DNA of 44,681 nucleotides from Sarcina sp. DSM 11001. Lineage in GTDB: Bacteria > Bacillota > Clostridia > Lachnospirales > Lachnospiraceae. Under the pieces are notes generated by a model. It saw only the letters and a program-made list of their open reading frames with translations. It was not told the origin of the DNA and made no database searches. The stretch's first letter is position 1, and every line of letters begins with the position of its first letter. The stretch is taken from positions 1 to 44,681 of the forward strand of contig NZ_FNFZ01000030.1 of the NCBI RefSeq assembly GCF_900101015.1. The letters are read 5' to 3'. Position numbers and translations under genes: made by a program. Below are positions 24,133 to 32,888 of the stretch, in pieces.

Positions 24133-26709
24133 ATGTCAAGATTAACAGACAAGCTGTTCGGTACGCACAGCGAGAGAGAGATCAAGAGGATCCGCCCCCT
24201 GGTGGACAAGATCGAATCGCTCCGCCCTGCCATGCAGGCCCTCACTGATGAGGAGTTCAGGGCGAAGACAGAAGAGTTCAAAAAGCGTTTTCAGAACGGG
24301 GAGACCCTGGATGACCTGCTGGTCGAGGCTTATGCGGCAGTCCGCGAAGGCGCGCGCCGCTCGCTGGATATGGAGCCCTTCCGGGTCCAGCTGATCGGCG
24401 GCATTATCCTGCACCAGGGCCGTATCGCGGAGATGCGTACCGGTGAAGGTAAGACCCTGGTGGCGACCATGCCCGCCTACCTCAACGCTCTGGAGGGACG
24501 GGGCGTCCACATCGTCACAGTCAACGATTACCTGGCAAAACGTGACGCCGAGTGGATGGGGCAGGTCTACCGTTTCATGGGCCTGACTGTCGGTGTCGTC
24601 CTCAACAGCATGACACCCCAGGAGCGCCAGGAGGCCTATCGCTGCGACATCACCTATGTGACCAACAACGAGCTCGGTTTTGACTATCTGCGCGACAACA
24701 TGTCGATCTACAAGGAGCAGCTGGTCCTGCGTGAGCTCCACTACGCTATCATCGACGAGGTCGACTCCGTCCTCATCGACGAAGCCCGTACGCCGCTGAT
24801 CATCTCCGGCCAGAGCGGCAAGTCCACCAAGATCTACGAGGCCTGCGATATTCTGGCGGGCCAGATGAAGAGGGGCGCCGATGTCGAGGACCTGTCCAAG
24901 ATCGACGCCATTATGGGCATCGAGCGCGAGGAGACCGGCGACTTCATCGTCAATGAGAAGGACAAGCTCGTCAACCTGACGGCGGAAGGCGTCACCAAGG
25001 TCGAAAAATTTTTCCGGATCGACAACCTGGCGGATCCCGAGAACCTGGAGATCCAGCACTGCATCATCCTGGCCCTGCGCGCCCACAACCTCATGCACCG
25101 CGACCACGACTACATCGTCAAGGATGACCAGGTCCTGATCGTCGACGAGTTCACCGGCCGTGTCATGCCCGGCCGCCGCTATTCCGACGGCCTGCATCAG
25201 GCGATCGAGGCCAAGGAGCACGTCAAGGTAAAACGCGAGAGCCGGACCCTGGCGACCATCACCTTCCAGAACTTTTTTAACAAATTTGATAAAAAGGCCG
25301 GCATGACCGGTACAGCCCTGACCGAAGAGCGCGAGTTCCGTGAGATCTACGGCATGGACGTCATCGAGATCCCGACCAACCGCCCTGTGATCCGTTTTGA
25401 CGACCAGGATGCGGTCTACAAGACGAAAAAGGAAAAATTCCGCGCGGTGGTCAATGCCGTCCGCGAGGCCTACGAAAAGGGACAGCCTGTTCTGGTGGGC
25501 ACCATCACGATCCAGGTCTCCGAGGAAGTTTCAAAGATGCTGAAAAAAGCCGGCATCCCTCACAATGTCCTGAACGCCAAATTCCATGAGATGGAAGCGG
25601 AGATCGTCGCAGAGGCGGGCCGTCACGGCGCCGTCACCATCGCCACCAACATGGCCGGCCGAGGCACTGATATCAAGCTTGATGAGGAGGCACGCGCCGC
25701 AGGCGGCCTCAAGATCATCGGCACAGAGCGCCACGAATCCCGCCGTATCGACAACCAGCTGCGAGGCCGAAGCGGACGTCAGGGAGACCCCGGCGAATCC
25801 CGCTTCTACATCTCCCTGGAAGACGACCTCATGCGTCTGTTCGGTTCCGACCGCATGATCGGAATGTTCAATGCCCTGAATATCCCCGAGGACCAGGAGA
25901 TCACGCATAAATCTCTCTCAAAGGCGATCGAGGGCGCTCAGAAGAAGATTGAGAACAACAACTTCGGAATCCGTAAAAACCTGCTCGATTACGACCAGGT
26001 CATGAACGAACAGCGCGAGATCATCTACACCCAGCGCCGCGAGGTCCTCGACGGCAAGAGTATGCGGGACAGCGTCTACAAGATGATCACCGATTTTGTC
26101 GATTCTACTGTAGATACCTGCATCAGCGATGATATCGACAGCGATGACTGGAATCTCACCGAGCTCAATGAGCTCCTGCTGCCCACCATCCCCCTGCAGG
26201 TCGTCAACCGCGGCCGTATCCGCGAGCGCACCCGCGACGGGCTCAAGCAGCAGCTCAAGGAAGAAGCAGTCGCCCTCTACGAATCCAAGGAAGCCGAGTT
26301 CCCGGAGCCTGAGGCCGTCCGCGAGCTCGAACGTGTCGTTATCCTCAAGGTCGTCGACCGCAAGTGGATGGACCACATCGACGACATGGAACAGCTCCGT
26401 CAGAGCATCGGCCTGCAGGCCTACGGCCAGCACGATCCCCTTGTGGAATACAAGATGGCCGGCTACGACATGTTCAATGAAATGACCCGCAACATTATGG
26501 AGGAGACCGTCCGCGTCCTCTTCCACGTCAAGGTCGAGCAGAAAGTAGAGCGCGAGGAAGTCGCCAAGGCCACCGGCACCAACAAGGACGACACCGCTGT
26601 CAGACAGCCCAAGCGCCGCACTGACAAAAAGATCTACCCCAACGACCCCTGCCCCTGCGGCAGCGGCAAAAAATACAAAAACTGCCACGGCAGACCCGGA
26701 AGAGTCTGA
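24133..26709 (+). CDS. secA: Preprotein translocase ATPase SecA
   Basis: 858 residues. SecA drives secreted proteins through SecYEG with ATP. Walker A is MRTGEGKT with K107, DEVD forms Walker B, and [19 protein letters not shown] and [12 protein letters not shown] with [12 protein letters not shown] are the conserved motor motifs. The preprotein cross-linking domain lies between nucleotide domains as usual. The C terminus carries the zinc-binding SEC-C motif ([14 protein letters not shown]). AAAGGA lies about 14 bases before the ATG. prfB follows after 138 bases, the common secA-prfB order in Firmicutes. No second secA is seen in the window. Confidence 0.98.
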   Translation: MSRLTDKLFGTHSEREIKRIRPLVDKIESLRPAMQALTDEEFRAKTEEFKKRFQNGETLDDLLVEAYAAVREGARRSLDMEPFRVQLIGGIILHQGRIAEMRTGEGKTLVATMPAYLNALEGRGVHIVTVNDYLAKRDAEWMGQVYRFMGLTVGVVLNSMTPQERQEAYRCDITYVTNNELGFDYLRDNMSIYKEQLVLRELHYAIIDEVDSVLIDEARTPLIISGQSGKSTKIYEACDILAGQMKRGADVEDLSKIDAIMGIEREETGDFIVNEKDKLVNLTAEGVTKVEKFFRIDNLADPENLEIQHCIILALRAHNLMHRDHDYIVKDDQVLIVDEFTGRVMPGRRYSDGLHQAIEAKEHVKVKRESRTLATITFQNFFNKFDKKAGMTGTALTEEREFREIYGMDVIEIPTNRPVIRFDDQDAVYKTKKEKFRAVVNAVREAYEKGQPVLVGTITIQVSEEVSKMLKKAGIPHNVLNAKFHEMEAEIVAEAGRHGAVTIATNMAGRGTDIKLDEEARAAGGLKIIGTERHESRRIDNQLRGRSGRQGDPGESRFYISLEDDLMRLFGSDRMIGMFNALNIPEDQEITHKSLSKAIEGAQKKIENNNFGIRKNLLDYDQVMNEQREIIYTQRREVLDGKSMRDSVYKMITDFVDSTVDTCISDDIDSDDWNLTELNELLLPTIPLQVVNRGRIRERTRDGLKQQLKEEAVALYESKEAEFPEPEAVRELERVVILKVVDRKWMDHIDDMEQLRQSIGLQAYGQHDPLVEYKMAGYDMFNEMTRNIMEETVRVLFHVKVEQKVEREEVAKATGTNKDDTAVRQPKRRTDKKIYPNDPCPCGSGKKYKNCHGRPGRV

Positions 26710-26816
26710 AGCGGCAGCCCCGGCAGGGATAACAGATGTCTGCATAACAGAACATCATCCCTAAAACCAGAACACCATCCAAAAATCAGAACATCATCGA
26801 AATAACGTAGAGAACA

Positions 26817-26841
26817 AGAGGACTGTCATGTCCTCTGGAGG
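26817..26841 (+). promoter_or_regulatory. Hairpin adjoining the prfB ribosome site
   Basis: AGAGGAC (26817-26823) and GTCCTCT (26830-26836) form a 7-bp stem with a 6-base loop; GGAGG at 26837-26841 follows immediately. Upstream, CAGAACATCATCC-like units repeat three times (about 26751-26800). The hairpin might modulate prfB translation; this is a guess. Confidence 0.4.
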
Positions 26842-26847
26842 AAATAT

Positions 26848-27975
26848 ATGTTACAACTGGATCAGATGAAAACAGAAATCCAGCAGTATGAGAGCACGAT
26901 GCACGAGGTGCTCGACTCACTGGATCTCGAATACAAAAAGCAGCGTATTGAGGAGCTGCAGCGCGAGTCGGAGGCACCGGACTTCTGGTCGGACGCCGAC
27001 ACCGCTAATAAAAAGATGAAGCAGCTCAAGGATCTGCAGACCACTGTAGAGGACGCGGAGCATGTCGAGAGCCAGTATGAGGATATCCTCATGCTGATCG
27101 AGATGGGCAATGAAGAAAACGACGAATCCGTCATCGAACCTGTCCGCGAAGACCTCGATGCTTTCAAAAACAAACTGGAGGAGATGAGGCTGGCGACCCT
27201 GCTCACAGGCGAATACGACGACTCTAATGCCATCCTTTCCCTCAACGCCGGCGCGGGCGGCACGGAGAGCTGTGACTGGTGCTCCATGCTCTACCGCATG
27301 TACACCCGCTGGGCTGACCGCAAGGGCTTCAAGGTCGACGTCATGAACTATATCGACGGCGACGAGGCGGGCATCAAATCTGTTGATTTCCAGATCAGCG
27401 GCCCCAACGCCTACGGCTACCTGAAGAGTGAGCGCGGTGTTCACCGCCTCGTGCGCATTTCGCCCTTCAACGCCCAGGGCAAGCGCCAGACCTCCTTTGT
27501 CTCCTGCGATGTCATGCCTGATATTGAAAAGGATATCGATATCGTCATCAACCCGGACGACATCCGGATCGACACTTACCGCTCCAGCGGCGCCGGCGGC
27601 CAGCACATCAACAAGACCAGCTCCGCCATCCGCATCACGCATTTCCCGAGCGGCATTGTCGTCACCTGCCAGAACGAGCGCTCTCAGTTCCAGAACAAGG
27701 ACAAGGCCATGCAGATGCTCAAGGCAAAGCTCTATATGCTGAAAAAAGAGGAGGAAGAGGCCAAACTCGCCGGTATCCGCGGCGAGATCAAGGACATCGC
27801 CTGGGGCAGCCAGATCCGCTCCTACGTCCTGCAGCCCTATACCCTCGTCAAGGACACCCGCACCCAGGAGGAGACCTCCAACACCGGCGCCGTCCTCGAC
27901 GGTGACATCGACCGCTTCATCAACGCCTACCTGCGCATGGGCGCCAACAAGGCCGGAAGAGTAGAGGAAGCATAA
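26848..27975 (+). CDS. prfB: Peptide chain release factor 2
   Basis: 375 residues. It releases the peptide at UGA and UAA stops. The anticodon-like SPF motif is in RISPFNAQGKRQTSF, and the catalytic GGQ is at 250-252 (SGAGGQHINKT). In many bacteria prfB contains an in-frame UGA near codon 25 that needs +1 frameshifting and self-regulates the gene. Here the equivalent stretch (EVLDSLDLEYKKQRIEEL) is read through in one frame with no stop, so that control is absent. GGAGGAAATAT precedes the ATG. The last 15 codons are the first unit of a 45-base tandem repeat. Confidence 0.97.
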   Translation: MLQLDQMKTEIQQYESTMHEVLDSLDLEYKKQRIEELQRESEAPDFWSDADTANKKMKQLKDLQTTVEDAEHVESQYEDILMLIEMGNEENDESVIEPVREDLDAFKNKLEEMRLATLLTGEYDDSNAILSLNAGAGGTESCDWCSMLYRMYTRWADRKGFKVDVMNYIDGDEAGIKSVDFQISGPNAYGYLKSERGVHRLVRISPFNAQGKRQTSFVSCDVMPDIEKDIDIVINPDDIRIDTYRSSGAGGQHINKTSSAIRITHFPSGIVVTCQNERSQFQNKDKAMQMLKAKLYMLKKEEEEAKLAGIRGEIKDIAWGSQIRSYVLQPYTLVKDTRTQEETSNTGAVLDGDIDRFINAYLRMGANKAGRVEEA

Positions 27976-28112
27976 ATGCATTTAAGCACCGAAATGGCTG
28001 GAAGAGCAGAGGAAGCATAAATGCATTTAAGTGCCAACAAGGCTGGAAGAGCAGAGAAAGCGTAAATGCCTATAAGCGCCAATAAGGCTGGAAGAGCAGA
28101 GGAAGCGTAAAG
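27941..28112 (+). repeat. 45-bp tandem repeat duplicating the end of prfB
   Basis: Units begin at 27941, 27986, 28031 and 28076, an exact 45-base period, each reading GCGCCAACAAGGCTGGAAGA and continuing through GCAGAGGAAGCATAA. The first unit is the coding end of prfB with its stop; three more follow outside the gene, the last adjoining the alaX-type gene. Confidence 0.9.
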
Positions 28113-28127
28113 AAAGAAGTTTTTATA

Positions 28128-29531
28128 ATGCCGGATAAAGAAACAAAAAAACTCTTCGACGAGGATGGATACGCAGACTCGTTTGAAGCAAAAGTTCTCG
28201 CTGTGCGGAAAGATATTGAGCAGAAAAACACCGCACAAAAAACAGCGGAAAATCAGCAGAGAGTCAAAGAAGAGAGTACAGCTAAAGAAGAAAGAATTAC
28301 TGAAGAAAGAATTACTAAAGAAGAAAGAACCGATAAAAGGAAAAGAACAGGTAAAGAGAAGGGAACAGGTAAAGAAAAAAGAACGGTTGATGAGGGTAGA
28401 ATTCTGGAAGTCATCCTCGACCAGACCCTCTTTTTCCCGGAAGAAGGCGGCCAGACGCCGGACACAGGAACACTGGGCGGATTTCCGGTCGTTGATGTCC
28501 AGCTGGACGGTAATGTGATCCGGCATTTTGTCAGGATCCCCGCGGATGATAAATCCGCAATGGAAATATTTGTCCCCGGCAGGATCATCTCCGGCCAGAT
28601 CGATTTCGCCCACCGCTTTTCCAACATGCAGAATCACTCCGGCGAGCACATCCTGTCAGGGCTGGTGCACGGTAAATTCGGCTACGACAATGTGGGCTTT
28701 CATCTGAGCGACAATACCGTCACCCTGGATTTCAACGGTCCTCTTTCCGATGAGGATATCCTCTGGCTGGAAAAGGCCGCCAACCGCGTTGTATGGGACG
28801 ATTTGGAGATCCGCGCCTGGTATCCGGATGAAGAGGCTCTTGAAAAAACCCCCTATCGCAGCAAAAAGGAGATCGACGGGCCGCTCCGCCTGGTGGAGAT
28901 CCCCGGCGTTGACGTCTGCGCCTGCTGTGCGCCGCACGTCCACAGGACCGGCGAGATCGGCGTGATCAAGATCATCCGCACCCTCCGCGAAAGGAGCGGC
29001 ATCCGCCTGACGATCCTCTGCGGAAGCCGGGCTCTCGAGTATCTGCAGCAGCTGCAGAAAGCGGCAGAGGACACCTCCCACCTGACCAACATGCCCCGCG
29101 AGGAGATCGCAGCGGGTGTTGCCCGGATTCTGGACGAGAACGAGAGACTCCGGCAGCGGGAGAGCGCCCTTGAGACCATGGTAACAGATGCCCTGGCGGC
29201 AGCTGTCCCGGCAGACCGGGAGCATGTTTTCCTGTTTACGGGCGGGATCGGCAACCTAGCCCAGCGCAGCCTCGTCAACCGCCTGTGCGAAACCCACACC
29301 GGTTATTGCGGTGTGTTCAATGGAAACGACGGGACGGGCTACAAATATATCATCGGCGCAGGGACCCCGGCCGGGAACCGGGAACCCGTGGATGCCCGCG
29401 TCCTGAATGCCTGCCTCAACAAGAGCTGCGGCGCCAGAGGAGGCGGCAAGCCCGCCATGGTGCAAGGCTCTGTCCAGGCTTCTGAGGAAAAGATCCGCAC
29501 TGCCCTGGACGAAGCCCTGGACACACCGTGA
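28128..29531 (+). CDS. Alanyl-tRNA editing protein (AlaX-L type) with inserted charged tract
   Basis: 467 residues. It hydrolyses mischarged Ser- or Gly-tRNA(Ala). The editing domain has FPEEGGQTPDTGTL, the zinc ligands H170 and H174 in NHSGEHILSG, and C266-x3-H270 in CACCAPHVHRTGEIG. The C-terminal DHHA1 part (about 370-465) ends with CGARGGGKPAMVQGS, so it is the long AlaX form without a synthetase domain. Between VLAVRKD and GRILEVILDQTLFFPEE, where relatives have a few residues, there are about 60 Lys/Glu-rich residues with internal repeats (ITEERITKEER, TGKEKGTGKEK). Ribosome site is weak (AAAGAAAGAAG). It directly follows the prfB tail repeats. Confidence 0.9.
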   Translation: MPDKETKKLFDEDGYADSFEAKVLAVRKDIEQKNTAQKTAENQQRVKEESTAKEERITEERITKEERTDKRKRTGKEKGTGKEKRTVDEGRILEVILDQTLFFPEEGGQTPDTGTLGGFPVVDVQLDGNVIRHFVRIPADDKSAMEIFVPGRIISGQIDFAHRFSNMQNHSGEHILSGLVHGKFGYDNVGFHLSDNTVTLDFNGPLSDEDILWLEKAANRVVWDDLEIRAWYPDEEALEKTPYRSKKEIDGPLRLVEIPGVDVCACCAPHVHRTGEIGVIKIIRTLRERSGIRLTILCGSRALEYLQQLQKAAEDTSHLTNMPREEIAAGVARILDENERLRQRESALETMVTDALAAAVPADREHVFLFTGGIGNLAQRSLVNRLCETHTGYCGVFNGNDGTGYKYIIGAGTPAGNREPVDARVLNACLNKSCGARGGGKPAMVQGSVQASEEKIRTALDEALDTP

Positions 29532-29554
29532 CCCTGAACAGACCCTGAACAATT

Positions 29555-29603
29555 CAAGACTCGTTCGTGAGTTTTGCGTGCCGGATAAAGATTCAAGACT
29601 CGC
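29555..29603. repeat. UUCG-loop hairpin repeat, copy 2 and half copy
   Basis: CAAGACTCG-TTCG-TGAGTTTTG (29555-29576) pairs fully in RNA by using two G-U pairs, where copy 1 at 10998 has G-C and one G-U. A half unit (ATTCAAGACTCGC) follows at about 29591. An 18-bp palindrome GAAAACCGGCCGGTTTTC lies near 29642. Confidence 0.6.
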
Positions 29604-29717
29604 ATAAAATACTCTCCCGGCAGCGTCAGGCTCCGGATCCTGAAAACCGGCCGGTTTTCCGGCCTGAAAACCGGCCTGAAAATACAATGATCTTACTATA
29701 AAGAGAGGAGGACTGAG

Positions 29718-30044
29718 ATGGGCGGTATTATATATCTCTTTTTATTCGCGATTATTATTATCCGTTTTATGGCCCAGAAGGGCGGATCAAAAAAAGGGAC
29801 GGGAAACGCCGGAAACACAGGCAGAACAGCATCAAGACGGCCCTCCGCCAATCGGCCTCTTGCCTCTGACGGACACAGAGTTCCCAGTGATCAGGATATT
29901 TCCTGCCGCCGCTTCGGACATAAACACGAAGAATTCGAAACACCCCGTTTTATCCCCCATTCCGATCCCGAAGAAGGCTATATCATCCTTAACGGGATCA
30001 AAATGAAAAGGGGAGACGCAGACCGGTATGAGGAAAGGATCTGA
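29718..30044 (+). CDS. Small single-pass membrane protein, unknown
   Basis: 108 residues with a strong ribosome site (AGAGAGGAGGACTGAG). The start MGGIIYLFLFAIIIIRFM is a membrane helix (residues 2-18). A basic, Gly/Ser/Arg-rich linker (about 20-48) and a short C-terminal region (CRRFGHKHEEFETPRFIPHSD, EGYIILNGIKMKRGDADRYEERI) face the other side. I do not recognise a family. The good ribosome site and codon use support a real gene. It stands alone between alaX-type and M13 genes. Confidence 0.7.
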   Translation: MGGIIYLFLFAIIIIRFMAQKGGSKKGTGNAGNTGRTASRRPSANRPLASDGHRVPSDQDISCRRFGHKHEEFETPRFIPHSDPEEGYIILNGIKMKRGDADRYEERI

Positions 30045-30160
30045 TTTCTTTCCCTGAACCGCCTTTCGAAAAAGAGGAAGGGGGCTGTTCTCTGTCTCTT
30101 TTTAAGTCGCATAAAGCGGAACAGCGTTTAACAGAATTATTGCCATTCTGCTTAAATATA

Positions 30161-30234
30161 AAATGCCTGGTGAAAAATGCCTGGTGAAAAATGCCCGGCG
30201 AAAAATGCCCGGCGAAAAATGCCTGGCAGAAAAT
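30161..30234 (+). repeat. 14-bp tandem repeat before the second M13 gene
   Basis: AAATGCCTGGTGAA-like units start at 30161, 30175, 30189, 30203 and 30217 (period 14), ending 30 bases before the gene. Units alternate CCTGG/CCCGG. It would lie in the leader of the peptidase mRNA or its promoter region. Confidence 0.85.
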
Positions 30235-30265
30235 ACTCGAATTTTGAATTGGGAGGTAATGTTTG

Positions 30266-32578
30266 ATGAGAAGAAGACTTACAGCTGTTCTACTGGCACT
30301 CTGCATCATTACGAGTACAGCCCTGCCGGCCTTCGCGTCGGAAGAGAAGGACCAGAAGGGAGAGGGCTCGACTGCAGAGCAGTCGTTATTAATGGAGACA
30401 TCAGAGGATGCCGGCGGTTTTCAGAGCGTGGAAGAAGCTTCCACCCTGGAGACGGGCGAACAGTCTTTAAGTGAGGGAGCGGAAGATCTGGCCTCTGTCG
30501 CAGAGACAGGGGAGCAGTCGTCTCTTGCAGAGACGGGAAAGGAGTCTGCCGCCGAGAGCGCAGAGGAACTGCCGGTCCAGGAAAAGATCAAGCCTTATGG
30601 CAGCCCCTGGATCAACTCCAATGTTTACGGCATGATCACCGAGGATACCCCCAGACCCGGGGTCAGGGATGATTTTTACCTGGCTGTCAACTATGATTAT
30701 CTCAATAAGACGAAGATCAAGCCCGGACACGAAGTCATAGGGACAGAGGACGAGATTTCAGACCTGCTCATCGATAGGATTTCCGGATTGATGACAGATT
30801 CTGAGGATACAAGTCCGGAAGCAGACCGGGTCAGGACCCTCTATCAGATGTATCTGGACTGGGAGGGAAGAGAAAAGGGAAGAGACTACATTTCTTCAAA
30901 AATCAAAACGATCTTGAACATTTCCTCTCTGGAGGATCTGAGTGCATATCTTGGTTCCTGGGAGGGAAGAACGGGAACGAATATTCTGGAAATCTATCTG
31001 GATACCGATATAGATGATCCTGGCCGTCATATGACTGATATCGGTCCCACATCGCTGACCCTTGGAACCAGGGACGAATATGAAAGTATAACCGATTCCG
31101 GGAAACGAAATAAAAAACACAGCGACAGTGCCGCAAAGTACATGCTGATCCAGTATGCAGGATGCAGTGAAGAAGCAGCCCAGGAACTGATTGAAAATCG
31201 GTATGCCTTTGAAAAAGCGGTTTCAGAAAGTATGATGAACAGCACGGAACTGGCCGCGGGGGATTCGATCAGGAAAAGGACCAACATCATGACAGCGGAG
31301 GAGCTTGCTGCCGCTGCCCCTGCGTTGCCCATTAAAGAGATGTTGTCTGCTGTCGGTTTCGATCCTTCGCTCAGGATCAATCTGGAACAGCCTGCCTGGC
31401 TGACAAAGCTCAATGAACTCTATACAGAAGAAAATCTGGAGCAGATCCGGGCTTATCTGGTCTGCGAAACCGCGGCTGGTTATATCGGAAAAGCGGACGA
31501 AGCGGCCTACAGGGAGGCAAAACGTCTTGAGAGAGAGTTCTCCGGCCTTTCCGCAAGCCGCGAAGATGAATACTATGCGACGAATATGGTCGCAAGAGTT
31601 CTGTGGCAGGATGTGGACAAGATGTACGTCGCTAAATACTGCTCTCCTCAAATGAAAGAGGATATCCGCACTCTCATGGAGGAAGCGATCTCTACCTATA
31701 GAGAAATGCTCACAGAGGAAACATGGCTTTCACCGGAGACAAGGGAAAAAGCGATCAGTAAGCTGGATCACCTGACCCTTCTTCCCGTCTATCCTGACGA
31801 CGACAAATGGCTGGACTGGTCGCAGATCTCCATCACACCTGCCGCGGAGGGCGGAAACTACGCGCTGGCCATGGACGAGATCAGTGAAGCGCAGTGGAAA
31901 ATTTGCCAGCAGATGAGTTTCGAACCAATTGACAAGCAGGTCTGGAATATGCGGACATCTGAGATGAATGCAGCCTATATGCCTACCACTAACAGCATCC
32001 TGGTTTTTGCGGGAATGCTGAATGGAAAGTACTACAATGAATCCATGTCCAGAGAGGAAAAAATGGGAGCGATCGGCACTGTGATCGGACATGAGATCTC
32101 CCATGCTTTTGACCCCACAGGCTCTCAGTTTGATGAGACAGGCGCTGTTCACAGCTGGTGGACGGATGACGACCGCGCCGCCTTTGACAAGAGAGCGTCA
32201 AAACTCATCGCCGCTTATGACGACATACATCCCTGGAAGGACGGCAGCGCCTGCAACGGAACTATTCTGCAGGGAGAGGTGGCTGCCGACATGGGCGGTA
32301 TGGCCTGTATGCTGCGCATCGCAAAGACGATCGACGGTTTTGATTACGATAAATTCTTCCGCGCCTATGCAGAACTCGATGCTGTAGGCTATCTGGAGAA
32401 TGTCATGGAGAATATCTATAAATATGATCCTCATCCGCCCTACTACCTTCGCGTCAATATGACCCTCCCCCAGTTCGACGAGTTCCAGAGGCTCTACGAT
32501 ATCCAGCCTGGCGACGGCATGTATGTCGCGCCTGCCGACAGGATCGCGATCTGGGGCATGGGACGCTCCGGAGAATAA
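30266..32578 (+). CDS. M13-family (neprilysin/PepO) metallopeptidase, secreted
   Basis: 770 residues. GGGAGG lies 9 bases before the ATG at 30266; a TTG one codon earlier is less likely. A standard signal peptide (MRRRLTAVLLALCIITSTALPAFA, read in two parts with cleavage after the last AFA) precedes an acidic repetitive spacer (TLETGEQSLSEG, ETGEQSSLAETG; about 30-105). The M13 body starts near PGVRDDFYLAVNYDYL. Active-site elements are NAAYMPTTNSI, H609-E610-I-S-H613, and E671 in GEVAAD675MGG. It differs from the paralogue at 18067-20634 in its N terminus and may be released rather than anchored. Role probably in external oligopeptide degradation. Confidence 0.92.
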   Translation: MRRRLTAVLLALCIITSTALPAFASEEKDQKGEGSTAEQSLLMETSEDAGGFQSVEEASTLETGEQSLSEGAEDLASVAETGEQSSLAETGKESAAESAEELPVQEKIKPYGSPWINSNVYGMITEDTPRPGVRDDFYLAVNYDYLNKTKIKPGHEVIGTEDEISDLLIDRISGLMTDSEDTSPEADRVRTLYQMYLDWEGREKGRDYISSKIKTILNISSLEDLSAYLGSWEGRTGTNILEIYLDTDIDDPGRHMTDIGPTSLTLGTRDEYESITDSGKRNKKHSDSAAKYMLIQYAGCSEEAAQELIENRYAFEKAVSESMMNSTELAAGDSIRKRTNIMTAEELAAAAPALPIKEMLSAVGFDPSLRINLEQPAWLTKLNELYTEENLEQIRAYLVCETAAGYIGKADEAAYREAKRLEREFSGLSASREDEYYATNMVARVLWQDVDKMYVAKYCSPQMKEDIRTLMEEAISTYREMLTEETWLSPETREKAISKLDHLTLLPVYPDDDKWLDWSQISITPAAEGGNYALAMDEISEAQWKICQQMSFEPIDKQVWNMRTSEMNAAYMPTTNSILVFAGMLNGKYYNESMSREEKMGAIGTVIGHEISHAFDPTGSQFDETGAVHSWWTDDDRAAFDKRASKLIAAYDDIHPWKDGSACNGTILQGEVAADMGGMACMLRIAKTIDGFDYDKFFRAYAELDAVGYLENVMENIYKYDPHPPYYLRVNMTLPQFDEFQRLYDIQPGDGMYVAPADRIAIWGMGRSGE

Positions 32579-32761
32579 GGTGAAGGATCGGCTGACCAGC
32601 CGACGCAGAGCCGATGTAGAATGACTAACTGACTGGAAGCGGACTGCCATATTGACAACTGATTGAAAAACCAGCTGAAAATTGACTGAAAACTGATTGA
32701 AAAACCAGCTGAAAACGGACTGAAAACTGATTGAAAAAACAGCTGAAAACGGACTGTAAAG
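32579..32761 (+). repeat. 34-bp tandem repeat after the M13 gene
   Basis: AACTGATTGAAAAAMCAGCT units begin at 32657, 32691 and 32725 (period 34). They fill the space between the stop codon and the terminator. The stretch 32579-32656 shows nothing clear. Confidence 0.8.
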
Positions 32762-32800
32762 AAAAAACGGATCTCCTCTTGCCTGGGAGATCCGTTTTTT
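32762..32800 (+). terminator. Bidirectional intrinsic terminator
   Basis: AAAAAACGGATCTCC (32762-32776) and GGAGATCCGTTTTTT (32786-32800) form a perfect 15-bp stem with a 9-base loop, followed by more Ts. It serves the M13 gene and, from the other strand, the convergent Na/Pi transporter gene. Confidence 0.9.
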
Positions 32801-32888
32801 TTATCCGTACGATAGGGTGTAAGCAGGATGTTACTTGATTTGATCGTTCTGAGGAACCGCTCTGAGGAACCGCTCTCAGACATCGGTA

